Assembly: GCA_032718475.1 (NCBI GenBank)
Contig: JAUCBJ010006030.1
Span: 1-21,037 of the forward strand
DNA length: 21,037 bases
Origin: Nemertoderma westbladi
Lineage: Eukaryota > Xenacoelomorpha > Nemertodermatida > Nemertodermatidae
Reading direction: 5' to 3'
The notes under the pieces are model-generated. The model saw only the letters and a list, made by a program, of their open reading frames with translations. It searched no databases and was not told where the DNA came from. A program made the position numbers and the translations under genes. Position 1 is the stretch's first letter; each line of letters starts with the position of its first letter. Shown here piece after piece: positions 1-9,700 of this stretch.

Positions 1-1
1 G

Positions 2-1921
2 CACCGCATTGTAGAGTCCGCCTGGACGCAACCCGGCCGTGGACGCGATCTAGCGCAGTCGCTCAGCAACACACTCCGCACCGAAGGCGTCCTCGACTCT
101 CTCATTGGCGACCTGGGTAGCCAATCAGATGGAGAGTTGGCCTTCCAGTCTGCCCGGCTGTTGGGTCAGGTTCTCGTACGCGATAACCGCAACTATCTGG
201 TGAGTCGGGGTCATCTGGGCGCCGTTGTCAAAGTCCTTGTGACGTCATCGCGCACCAAAGATAGTCGTCTAGTAACCGTAGGCGCTGGTATGCTTGAGTC
301 TATGCTGAAAGACTGCGAATTGACATGTAAACAGGTGATTAAGCTGGGAGGTCTTGACGCTCTTCTGTATTCCTGCCGCCTCAATGATATCGATACATTA
401 CGTCATTGCGCTTCCGCTTTGGCTAATTGCGCTATGTTTGGCGGGGAGAGCAATCAGAGAGAGATGGTGAATCATCAGGCAGCTGATTGGTTGTTTCCTC
501 TGGCCTTCTCCAACGACGACTGCACCCGGTACTACGCGTGTCTGGCGATCGCGACTCTGGCGGCCAACCCGAGTATCGAACACGCGGTCGCCAGTTCCGG
601 CACGCTCGCCCTGGTCGAGCCCTTCGTGTTGGGCCACGAGCCGGTGGAGTTTGCCCGCTCGGACCGGGGCCACGTCCAAGGCCGCGATTCCGATTGGCTC
701 GCTCGACTCGTCCCGTTGCTACGCTGTAAACGCCGAGAAGTCGTCGACCTGGTCGCCTTCCATTTCGCCATGGAGACCGGGATAAAGGCGCAACAGGGTC
801 GACTGGACGAGTTCGCCGCGGTGGGGGCCCTGCAGCCGTTGAGAGAGGTCGCCGCCGGCATCAACCCTGTTGCTAGGAAACTAGCCGCCAAGGCGTTGCT
901 GACTATTGGGGTGGCCATACCGGAGTCGATCAACCTCAACGTGGCCTTATGGGATGTCCCGGAGACAACAAACTGGTTGGAGACCATCGGTCTTGGGGAG
1001 TTAAAGGACTCGTTTATAAGCAGTCGGGTGGATGGAGATTTACTGTTGAGTCTTACAGACAAGGAGTTAGCTGAGGATATCGGTGTGGCCAGCGGGTTGT
1101 TGCGTAAACGTTTATTACGAGAGTTGGTTAAGGTGAAGGATTACGCGGATTATTCGGGTCTCCCTAACGGCCCTTACGTTGCTAGGTTACTGGGACGCAT
1201 TGATTCAGATCTCGTTGGCTACACGTACAACCTACTGCGGGGCGGAGTGACGCCGTCCACGCCGCTAGGGGGCCTCACCGAGCGGCACCTCGACGTGGAT
1301 TGCGGCGTCGATAACGGGATTCATCGGTTGAAGATCCTCAGGGGTTTCCGTGAGTTTAGCGAGGAGCCCCGGATCTACCAACCGGTTGCCCCGACGACCG
1401 AGGGCCAGCCGCGGTTCCCCCGGGATTCCCACGACGTGTTCATTAGTTACCGGCGCTCCACCGGCGCCCAACTCGCCAGTCTGCTCAAGGTCCACCTCCA
1501 GGTCCGGGGACTCTCCGTCTTCCTGGACATCGAGAAACTCTCAGCGGGTCAGTTCGATCGCGCCCTCCTCCGCGGGATCCAACGGACCCGGAACTTCGTG
1601 GTGGTGCTCACCAGCGACGCGCTCGACCGGTGTCTGGGGGACGAGGCCGGTCGCGATTGGGTGCATCGCGAGGTTGCCACGGCGATCCTCTGTGACGTCA
1701 ACATCGTGCCCGTCACCTACGGGTTCCATTGGCCGGCGCTAGAGGCGCTCCCCTCCGATATGCGGCAGCTTTACAAGTTCAACGGGGTCGAGTGGATTCA
1801 CGACTACCAAGATGCGTGTGTGGATAAGTTGGAGAGATTCCTTAGAGGGGGCGGTGTAGGGGGAAAGGGGGAAAGTGAGTCCAGCTTAGAAGGGGCGGTG
1901 TATGGGAAGAGGGGGGAGTAA
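2..1921 (+). CDS. SARM1: SARM1 orthologue (ARM-SAM-SAM-TIR NADase), 5'-partial, single exon
   Basis: The frame is open from base 2 with no stop, so the gene starts before the window; the first in-frame TTG (137) is not a real start. Armadillo-type helices fill roughly 2-905 (for example LRHCASALANCAMFGG and CLAIATLAANPSIE). SAM1 follows at about 950-1150 (VDGDLLLSLTDKELAEDIG) and SAM2 at about 1170-1345 (ERHLDVDCGVDNGIHRL). The TIR domain spans about 1430-1845 (HDVFISYRRS, ASLLKVHLQVRGLSVFLD). The catalytic glutamate of SARM TIRs is present in DWVHREV, codon 1670-1672. In known SARM1/dSarm/TIR-1 the ARM region binds NAD+/NMN and inhibits, the SAMs form an octamer, and the TIR cleaves NAD+ to drive axon degeneration or innate signalling. 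The order and wording are closest to fly Sarm, from memory. No intron interrupts about 1.9 kb, unusual for the family. The conserved TIR end (LERFLRG) runs straight into a G-rich minisatellite; the last ~25 codons are repeat-derived. Confidence 0.93.
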   Translation, partial: HRIVESAWTQPGRGRDLAQSLSNTLRTEGVLDSLIGDLGSQSDGELAFQSARLLGQVLVRDNRNYLVSRGHLGAVVKVLVTSSRTKDSRLVTVGAGMLESMLKDCELTCKQVIKLGGLDALLYSCRLNDIDTLRHCASALANCAMFGGESNQREMVNHQAADWLFPLAFSNDDCTRYYACLAIATLAANPSIEHAVASSGTLALVEPFVLGHEPVEFARSDRGHVQGRDSDWLARLVPLLRCKRREVVDLVAFHFAMETGIKAQQGRLDEFAAVGALQPLREVAAGINPVARKLAAKALLTIGVAIPESINLNVALWDVPETTNWLETIGLGELKDSFISSRVDGDLLLSLTDKELAEDIGVASGLLRKRLLRELVKVKDYADYSGLPNGPYVARLLGRIDSDLVGYTYNLLRGGVTPSTPLGGLTERHLDVDCGVDNGIHRLKILRGFREFSEEPRIYQPVAPTTEGQPRFPRDSHDVFISYRRSTGAQLASLLKVHLQVRGLSVFLDIEKLSAGQFDRALLRGIQRTRNFVVVLTSDALDRCLGDEAGRDWVHREVATAILCDVNIVPVTYGFHWPALEALPSDMRQLYKFNGVEWIHDYQDACVDKLERFLRGGGVGGKGESESSLEGAVYGKRGE

Positions 1922-2718
1922 GTCCAGCTTAGAGGGGGTGGCGTGGGGGGAAAGGGGGGAAGTGAGTCCAGCCTAGAGGGGGTGGTGTAGGGGGAAAGGG
2001 GGAAGTGAGTCCAGCGTAGAGGGGGCGGTGTGGGGGGAGAGGGGGAAAGTGAGTCCAGCTTAGAGGGGGCGGTGTAGGGGGGGAGGTGAGTCCAGCTTAG
2101 AGGGGGCGGTGTAGGGGGAAAGGGGAAAGTGCTTCCAGATTAGAGGGGGCGGTGTAGGGGGAAAGGGGAAAGTGCTTCCAGCTTAGAGGGGGCGGTGTAG
2201 GGGGAAAGGGGGAAAGTGAGTCCAGCTTAGAGGGGGCGGTGTTGGTGGGAAAGAGGAAAGTGCTTCCAGATTAGAGGGGGCGGTGTAGGGGGAAAGGGGA
2301 AAGTGCTTCCAGCTTAGAGGGGGCGGTGTAGGGGGAAAGGGGAAGTGCTTCCAGCTTAGAAGGGGCGGTGTAGGGGAAGAGGGGGGAAGTGAGTCCAGCT
2401 TAGAGGGGGGTGGCGTGGGGGGAAAGGGGGGAAGTGAGTCCATCCTAGAGGGGGTGGTGTAGGGGGAAAGGGGGAAGTGAGTCCAGCGTAGAGGGGGCGG
2501 TGTGGGGGGAGAGGGGGAAAGTGAGTCCAGCTTAGAGGGGGCGGTGTAGGGGGGAGGTGAGTCCAGCTTAGAGGGGGCGGTGTAGGGGGAAAGTGCTTCC
2601 AGCTTAGAGGGGGCTGTGTAGGGGGAGAGGGGGGGAAGTGAGTCCAGCTTAGAGGGGGCGGTGTAGGGGGAGAGGGGGGAAGTGAGTCCAGCTTAGAGGG
2701 GGCGGTGTTGGTGGGAAG
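1837..2718 (+). repeat. G-rich minisatellite, ~42-bp unit, about 20 copies
   Basis: The core TTAGAGGGGGCGGTGTAGGG recurs with a linker reading AGTGAGTCCAGC or AGTGCTTCCAGA/C. Unit length varies, roughly 35-45 bp, mostly through the lengths of the G runs. I count about 20 linker occurrences. The first unit is the coding end of SARM1: TTCCTTAGAGGG encodes the conserved FLRG. Most units contain three or four runs of three to six G, so the plus strand could form G-quadruplexes. A block starting near 1884 recurs near 2354, an internal 470-bp offset duplication. The minus-strand open frame at 2183-2443 is a by-product of the repeat. Confidence 0.95.
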
Positions 2719-3537
2719 TTAGTTCATAGATAGGGGGACATTGCCGAATGTGTATAACTTGGATAGTTATTCTTACTTAGATATTTAGAGAAGGGGGGGG
2801 GGGGTGGGGGAAATTAAACCAGAGAGATCGGAATCCCCCCCCGGGGGGGGGGGGGGATCACTACATGTTGACTATAAGATGGATAGAATCTTTAGAGGCG
2901 TAGTGTGGGGTTAGGGAAGGAAACATAATCCATGAGAATTGGGGGGGGGGGGGGGGGGGTGGTGGCATTACAATGTAATGCCATTATGTAATGTCATTAA
3001 TCTCATTACATGATGTGTACGGATTGTATATTTTTGAATTTGTGGTTAACCGAAGCGAAGCTGAATGACGTCACAATCTAGAGATATGGTTACTAGGGTA
3101 ATCACCATCCGTTCATTTCCTTTCTTCTACGATTTAGATCTAGCTAATTAAATTTTGCCTTATTGCCATTGTTTCCAGTTTGACTTCAAGTTACCTAGCT
3201 AGATTAACTTTAATCGTATATAGTGTAGAATAATATGAAGTTTGGTGCATCCATCCCTACTATCCCTACTTCTGTGAAAATGTCTTGAAAAATCATATAG
3301 AATGTTCTAGAAGTTTTTTTGTAACATTAATGTCGTTGCTTAAGTAACTAAACACCCTAAATCAATTTTTGACGATTTTTATTTTTTTCTCCACCATTAC
3401 ACTATATCGACAGCGCTCTATCCAGTGGTGGTAATCTTGAAAAGTTTTCAGCCAATCAAATTAAAGATATGGCTGTTTAGATATGAGACCTAAATCCAAT
3501 TATTGGTTTTCATATTTTTTTCTGTACTCTGTACTTA
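2719..3537. other. AT-rich non-coding stretch with poly-G runs
   Basis: No exon was recognised on either strand. The stretch has G runs at 2793-2804, 2843-2856 (preceded by eight C) and 2941-2959. It also has a short hairpin, GCATTAC-AAT-GTAATGC, near 2965-2985. After that it is AT-rich sequence without coding character up to the palindromic element. Confidence 0.6.
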
Positions 3538-3956
3538 CACCATAACCCTTAATACAACAACCATTATTAGGGGGTAGGAGCCCCCCCCCCCCCCCTCCCC
3601 CCCTAATTTTTTCAAATTTCAATAAAATGCTACGAAATTCGGTATGATGATAGATCGACACCTTTTCATACTGGTGGCCTGGCCGGATTTTTCAATTTCT
3701 CAGTTTTTTTTCCATACAACAATCCCTTAAAAAATGTCTATTTAGCAATGTTTAACCACACCTCCGTAGACTTTATTTTACGTCTTTGAAATGTAATCTA
3801 GATATCATTCGAAGCGCCTTCGTCTGTAGATTCCGAATCTGAAAACCATTTTAAATTTAACCAATAAGTGGTAAAGATATTATCAAAATACTAATGTTTA
3901 AATTTAGAGACGTAAATCGCTGTAATTCTGATGTTTTGTTGTCTTTATTCTAGAAT

Positions 3957-3957
3957 A

Positions 3958-3989
<32 letters not shown>

Positions 3990-5467
3990 GCGCCCCCACG
4001 CGGGGCAAATGGAGACCTTTATTTCGATTCATTCAAATATTTACATAAGATACTCAATAAAATAAAACAATTTATATTATACATTCATATAAAAATCTGT
4101 TAACATTTTGCGTAACCTTAGGCCTTTATCTTTATTGTAGACTATTATTGTGCCGCTAGAGATGAAAGTTCAGGTGAGCTCGAGCATTCTAGAACATGGT
4201 AAAGGTCCTCGGCGCTGTTACCGCAATATTTGCACGTGCAAGTTTGCATTCTTTCATGAAACGGGGTTGTTGTGGAGCAAATTATATGGTGGAAACCATG
4301 CGCGGTTGTTCTTGTTATTATGTGGCGATTCCTTTGATTAGTGGATCTCCAGACGTTAGACTTGAAGGCTGGCCCCAATATATACCCTTGACCTGAGAAA
4401 TTATTATCCTTTTCCGTTCGAAAATTGCGGTAGAGTTCTAATGCGGCTGGGTTGATAATATTGGGATACTGCTCACATATATCTTCGGTGAGGGTTTTGC
4501 AGTTGGTAAGGTTGTGAGCCGGGGTAGACGATGCGTTTGTCGGAAGTGATAATAGGCGTTTTAGAAAGGTAGATTTAATTTTATCCAGTTCTTTAAGATT
4601 TGAGACTGTCAAATGTGGAGCTATTTCCGGGAAAGCGTAAGTTACGGCGGGGTATATTTTCATTTTGAAGATTTTTACACCAGTTTTGATAGAGACGAGG
4701 TTCAGATTTCTCAAGCAGCCTATTAGAGTGTAGGACCGTTGTTTTTTATTCTCAATGTGTTGGGTAAAGCACAATGTAGGTTGTAGAGTGACCCCTAGGT
4801 AGGTGTACCGGTTAGTTATTTCTATTGGGAGGCCCCCGTATTTGAACACATCAGCCTTAGCCAGTCTTCCACCACGCCGGAATTTGATAACTTTTGTTTT
4901 ATCTAAATTTACATGCATTTTATTTAGTTTACACCATTCATATAGTTGATCTAGCCCAGCTTGGATAGCTTCTTTTTCTGTAGAATAGAGAACAAGATCA
5001 TCTGCGAAAAATATAAATAGTAGTGCCGATCCTATACGTCGGAGTAAAGTCGAGAGATCCGCAATAAACATGATGAAACCAGTTGGTGAAAAACAGTCAC
5101 CTTGTAGTATTCCACGTAATTGGACTATTGGTGAAGAGTATTTAATACCATCATAGATTTTAACAGAGTTATTAAAGATTGCCCGAATAAGTTGAAATAA
5201 CTTCCCTTTTATTCCAAATTGTGTGTACATCTTATACAGCAATATATTTCTATCGACCAAGTCGAACGCCTTTCTGAAGTCAACAAAGACGGCATATACC
5301 GGTTTGGAGTTAGTATTATGCACAGTGACATTTACAAACTCTATGAATTTCTTAAGTGCCTGCCTCGTCGACCGCCCGGTAATGAACCCATATTGCTCTG
5401 TGGGAAACATAGTCTTTATCTTGGATATAGCACGTGCATTTATCATTGATGTAAATATCTTCAAAAA
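3957..5467 (-). mobile_element. 5'-truncated non-LTR retrotransposon (LINE) with poly(A) tail
   Basis: The insertion lies on the minus strand. A 27-base poly(A) tail appears as T at 3958-3984, about 33 nt after an AATAAA signal (complement of 4018-4023). The 5' end at 5467 falls inside the reverse transcriptase, a typical truncation. It is flanked by an 11-bp direct repeat TATTCTAGAAT (3946-3956 and 5468-5478), the expected target-site duplication. The 3' UTR (3985-4144) ends with a possible GC-rich stem, GCCCC-GCGT-GGGGGC, just before the tail. The target is the exact centre of the surrounding palindrome. Confidence 0.9.
4145..5467 (-). CDS. LINE reverse transcriptase, N-terminally truncated
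   Basis: This is the C-terminal ~440 residues of a non-LTR retrotransposon ORF2 that copies element RNA by target-primed reverse transcription. Palm and finger motifs are readable: EQYGFITGRSTRQAL, AVFVDFRKAFDLVDR, ILQGDCFSPTGFIMF (variant of RQGxPLSP) and the catalytic FFADDLVLYS. The thumb follows, then a C-terminal cysteine/histidine segment, CTCKYCGNSAEDLYHVLEC, found in several I/Jockey/R1-like groups. The endonuclease and N-terminal RT motifs are missing through 5' truncation. The first ATG (5494) belongs to the flanking palindrome, so it is not the native start. The frame has no stop or frameshift, suggesting a young copy. Clade is not assigned. Confidence 0.9.
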   Translation of the reverse strand, partial: FLKIFTSMINARAISKIKTMFPTEQYGFITGRSTRQALKKFIEFVNVTVHNTNSKPVYAVFVDFRKAFDLVDRNILLYKMYTQFGIKGKLFQLIRAIFNNSVKIYDGIKYSSPIVQLRGILQGDCFSPTGFIMFIADLSTLLRRIGSALLFIFFADDLVLYSTEKEAIQAGLDQLYEWCKLNKMHVNLDKTKVIKFRRGGRLAKADVFKYGGLPIEITNRYTYLGVTLQPTLCFTQHIENKKQRSYTLIGCLRNLNLVSIKTGVKIFKMKIYPAVTYAFPEIAPHLTVSNLKELDKIKSTFLKRLLSLPTNASSTPAHNLTNCKTLTEDICEQYPNIINPAALELYRNFRTEKDNNFSGQGYILGPAFKSNVWRSTNQRNRHIITRTTAHGFHHIICSTTTPFHERMQTCTCKYCGNSAEDLYHVLECSSSPELSSLAAQ

Positions 5468-5876
5468 TATTCTAGAATTGAGTAAATAAAACATTAGAAT
5501 TATAGCGATTTACGTCACAAAAATTTACACCTTAGTATTTTGATAATATCTCCGGAAGTTCTTGGTGAAATTTACAACGGGTTTCATATTCGGAATCTGC
5601 AGATGAAGGCGGTTCTAATGGTATCTAGATTTCATTCCAAAGACGAAAAATAAAGCTGATGGAGGTGGTTAAATATTGCGAAATAGACGATTTTTAACGG
5701 CTTGTTGTATCGAAATAGCTCATAAATTAAAAAATCCGGCCAGGACACCAGTAAGAAAAGGTTTCGATCTATCATCATACCAAATTCCGTAGCATTTTAT
5801 TGAAATTTGAAAAAAATTAGGGGGGGGGGGGCTCCGACCCCCTAAAAATGGTTGTTGTATTAAGGGTTATGGTGTA

Positions 5877-6785
5877 TTTATAAAAGCCCCCAATTACATA
5901 CCGCTACAAATATAAAAAGCGCTAAATCCAAGTCGACTGATGAGTAAAAAAGGCGGCATCTCCGATATATACAGAATTAACAAGAATTTCTAAAACAAAT
6001 TTATGATCATTAATTTCAAACAAAGATGTCCCATTTCATCGAAATTAAAGATTTTTTTTGCTTTTTCTGTAAAATAAGAAAAATAGGCCTTTTAGGCCTT
6101 TAGGTACTTACAATAAGCGACGATATTGGCCTTCGCGTCTGTATTCTTTATTTTCTGTACCTTAAACTACCAGAATGGCTGTTTGCTTATGCTTAGCGCT
6201 TATGCTTAGCGAATGTAGTAGGGTGGGTGGCTACCCGAAAAAATTGTGACAAAAGTAACGAAAGTTTTTTAAGTAACTAATGGACATAGCTGGCAAAAAT
6301 TGTATTTTCATTGAACATATTTTTATTGATTGAAATTCTAATAAGTTTCCGAATAGTGATGTTCCAGAATAATTGTAATTCGTTTTGCAATAAGAACTCA
6401 ATGGAAAAGGAATACAATTTACACTGGCATCATGTCGCACATCAATTGTTATATCTCCGTAACTATAAATAGAAGTAGCATAATTTTTAATTCATCCAAA
6501 ATAGCCTGATATATTAAGGTAAAACTAACTGAAAAGACTGAAAATTAAACAATTTTTAAATTTTTAAACAAATTTTATAATTTCCACAGCTGCTTACAAA
6601 ACATATTTGGCACTTTTTGTTACAAATGTCACCTGTTTACGTCGCTAAGCCACACCAATGTTATGTTAATGTATCTTCCTCGTTTATTTAATTGCCTTTA
6701 TAACTAATTAACTATTATGTATTAAACTGTATTATGTTGAATTTTCTAATATAAATATTATAATTTTACAGTTTTCTCAATATTT
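5877..6785. other. AT-rich non-coding stretch
   Basis: No gene was recognised. The stretch has a tandem duplication of GCTTATGCTTAGC near 6185-6212. It also has long A/T tracts and wording such as TTATATCTCCGTAACTAT (about 6450) typical of degenerate dispersed repeats. A minus-strand frame at 6231-6440 shows no domain and no coding character. Confidence 0.5.
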
Positions 6786-6788
6786 CTC

Positions 6789-9700
6789 CTGTTATTCACT
6801 CTGTTTTTCCCCTATCCGTCCCCATTCCGTTATTCACTCAGTTTTTCCCCTATCCCTCCCCATTCCGTTATTCACTCTGTTTTTCCCCTATCCTTCCCCA
6901 CTCCTTTAATCGCTCTGTTTTTCCCCTATCCGTCCCCATTCCGTTATTCACTCTGTTTTTCCCCTATCCTTCCCCATTCCGTTATTCACTCTGTTTTTCC
7001 CCTATCCTTCCCCATTCCGTTATTCACTCTGTTTTTCCCCTATCCTTCCCCATTCCGTTATTCACTCTGTTTTTCCCCTATCCTTCCCCATTCCGTTATT
7101 CACTCTGTTTTTCCCCTATCCTTCCCCATTCCGTTATTCACTCTGTTTTTCCCCTATCCTTCCCCATTCCGTTATTCACTCTGTTTTTCCCCTATCCGTC
7201 CCCGTTCCGTTATTCACTCTGTTTTTCCCCTATCCGTCCCCATTCCATTATTCACTATGTTTTTCTCCTATCCTTCCCCATTCCGTTATTCACTCTGTTT
7301 TTCCCCTATCCTTCCCCATTCCGTTATTCACTCTGTTTTTCCCCTATCCTTCCCCATTCCGTTATTCACTCTGTTTTTCCCCTATCCTTCCCCATTCCGT
7401 TATTCACTCTGTTTTTCCCCTATCCTTCCCCATTCCGTTATTCACTCTGTTTTTCCCCTATCCTTCCCCATTCCGTTATTCACTCTGTTTTTCCCCTATC
7501 CTTCCCCATTCCGTTATTCACTCTGTTTTTCCCCTATCCGTCCCCATTCCGTTATTCACTATGTTTTTCCCCTATCCGTCCCCATTCCGTTATTCACTAT
7601 GTTTTTCCCCTATCCTTCCCCATTCCGTTATTCACTCTGTTTTTCCCCTATCCTTCCCCATTCCGTTATTCACTCTGTTTTTCCCCTATCCTTCCCCATT
7701 CCGTTATTCACTCTGTTTTTCCCCTATCCTTCCCCATTCCGTTATTCACTCTGTTTTTCCCCTATCCTTCCCCATTCCGTTATTCACTCTGTTTTTCCCC
7801 TATCCTTCCCCATTCCGTTATTCACTCTGTTTTTCCCCTATCCGTCCCCGTTCCGTTATTCACTCTGTTTTTCCCCTATCCGTCCCCATTCCATTATTCA
7901 CTATGTTTTTCTCCTATCCTTCCCCATTCCGTTATTCACTCTGTTTTTCCCCTATCCTTCCCCATTCCGTTATTCACTCTGTTTTTCCCCTATCCTTCCC
8001 CATTCCGTTATTCACTCTGTTTTTCCCCTATCCTTCCCCATTCCGTTATTCACTCTGTTTTTCCCCTATCCTTCCCCATTCCGTTATTCACTCTGTTTTT
8101 CCCCTATCCTTCCCCATTCCGTTATTCACTCTGTTTTTCCCCTATCCTTCCCCATTCCGTTATTCACTCTGTTTTTCCCCTATCCGTCCCCATTCCGTTA
8201 TTCACTATGTTTTTCCCCTATCCGTCCCCATTCCGTTATTCACTATGTTTTTCCCCTATCCTTCCCCATTCCGTTATTCACTCTGTTTTTCCCCTATCCT
8301 TCCCCATTCCGTTATTCACTCTGTTTTTCCCCTATCCGTCCCCATTCCGTTATTCACTATGTTTTTCCCCTATCCGTCCCCATTCCGTTATTCACTATGT
8401 TTTTCCCCTATCCGTCCCCATTCCGTTATTCACTCTGTTTTTCCCCTATCCTTCCCCATTCCGTTATTCACTCTGTTTTTCCCCTATCCTTCCCCATTCC
8501 GTTATTCACTCTGTTTTTCCCCTATCCTTCCCCATTCCGTTATTCACTCTGTTTTTCCCCTATCCTTCCCCATTCCGTTATTCACTCTGTTTTTCCCCTA
8601 TCCTTCCCCATTCCGTTATTCACTCTGTTTTTCCCCTATCCTTCCCCATTCCGTTATTCACTCTGTTTTTCCCCTATCCGTCCCCGTTCCGTTATTCACT
8701 CTGTTTTTCCCCTATCCGTCCCCATTCCATTATTCACTATGTTTTTCTCCTATCCTTCCCCATTCCGTTATTCACTCTGTTTTTCCCCTATCCTTCCCCA
8801 TTCCGTTATTCACTCTGTTTTTCCCCTATCCTTCCCCATTCCGTTATTCACTCTGTTTTTCCCCTATCCTTCCCCATTCCGTTATTCACTCTGTTTTTCC
8901 CCTATCCTTCCCCATTCCGTTATTCACTCTGTTTTTCCCCTATCCTTCCCCATTCCGTTATTCACTCTGTTTTTCCCCTATCCTTCCCCATTCCGTTATT
9001 CACTCTGTTTTTCCCCTATCCGTCCCCATTCCGTTATTCACTATGTTTTTCCCCTATCCGTCCCCATTCCGTTATTCACTATGTTTTTCTCCTATCCTTC
9101 CCCATTCCGTTATTCACTCTGTTTTTCCCCTATCCTTCCCCATTCCGTTATTCACTCTGTTTTTCCCCTATCCTTCCCCATTCCGTTATTCACTCTGTTT
9201 TTCCCCTATCCTTCCCCATTCCGTTATTCACTCTGTTTTTCCCCTATCCTTCCCCATTCCGTTATTCACTCTGTTTTTCCCCTATCCTTCCCCATTCCGT
9301 TATTCACTCTGTTTTTCCCCTATCCTTCCCCATTCCGTTATTCACTCTGTTTTTCCCCTATCCTTCCCCATTCCGCTATTCACTCTGTTTTTCCCCTATC
9401 CTTCCCCATTCCGTTATTCACTCTGTTTTTCCCCTATCCGTCCCCATTCCGTTATTCACTCTGTTTTTCCCCTATCCTTCCCCATTCCGTTATTCACTCT
9501 GTTTTTCCCCTATCCTTCCCCATTCCGTTATTCACTCTGTTTTTCCCCTATCCTTCCCCATTCCGTTATTCACTCTGTTTTTCCCCTATCCGTCCCCATT
9601 CCGTTATTCGCTCTGTTTTCCCCTATCCGTCCCCATTCCGTTATTCACTCTGTTTTTCCCCTATCCTTCCCCATTCTGTTATTCACTCTGTTTTTCCCCT

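Larger units (their letters stand above)
3538..5874. mobile_element. Large palindromic (inverted-repeat) DNA element split by a LINE
   Basis: The left arm 3538-3956 and right arm 5468-5874 are reverse complements of each other over their whole length, with scattered mismatches and small gaps. Outer ends read CACCATAACCCTTAATACAA on both sides. Each is flanked by a TA dinucleotide (3536-3537, 5875-5876), as expected for a Tc1/mariner-type TA target duplication. Arms meet in the palindrome ATTCTAGAAT (3947-3956 and 5469-5478). Without the LINE the element would be an essentially loopless ~815-bp palindrome. Both arms carry a poly-C/G run at equivalent places (3581-3595 and 5820-5831). No transposase is seen, so it is non-autonomous. 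Assignment to Tc1/mariner is inference from the TA flanks and CAC ends only. Confidence 0.85.

Noticed and set aside
398-1742. Overlapping frames within SARM1
   Set aside because: They are shadows of the GC-rich SARM1 coding frame, without domains.
2183-2443. Minus-strand proline-rich 86-aa ORF
   Set aside because: It is the complement of the G-rich minisatellite.
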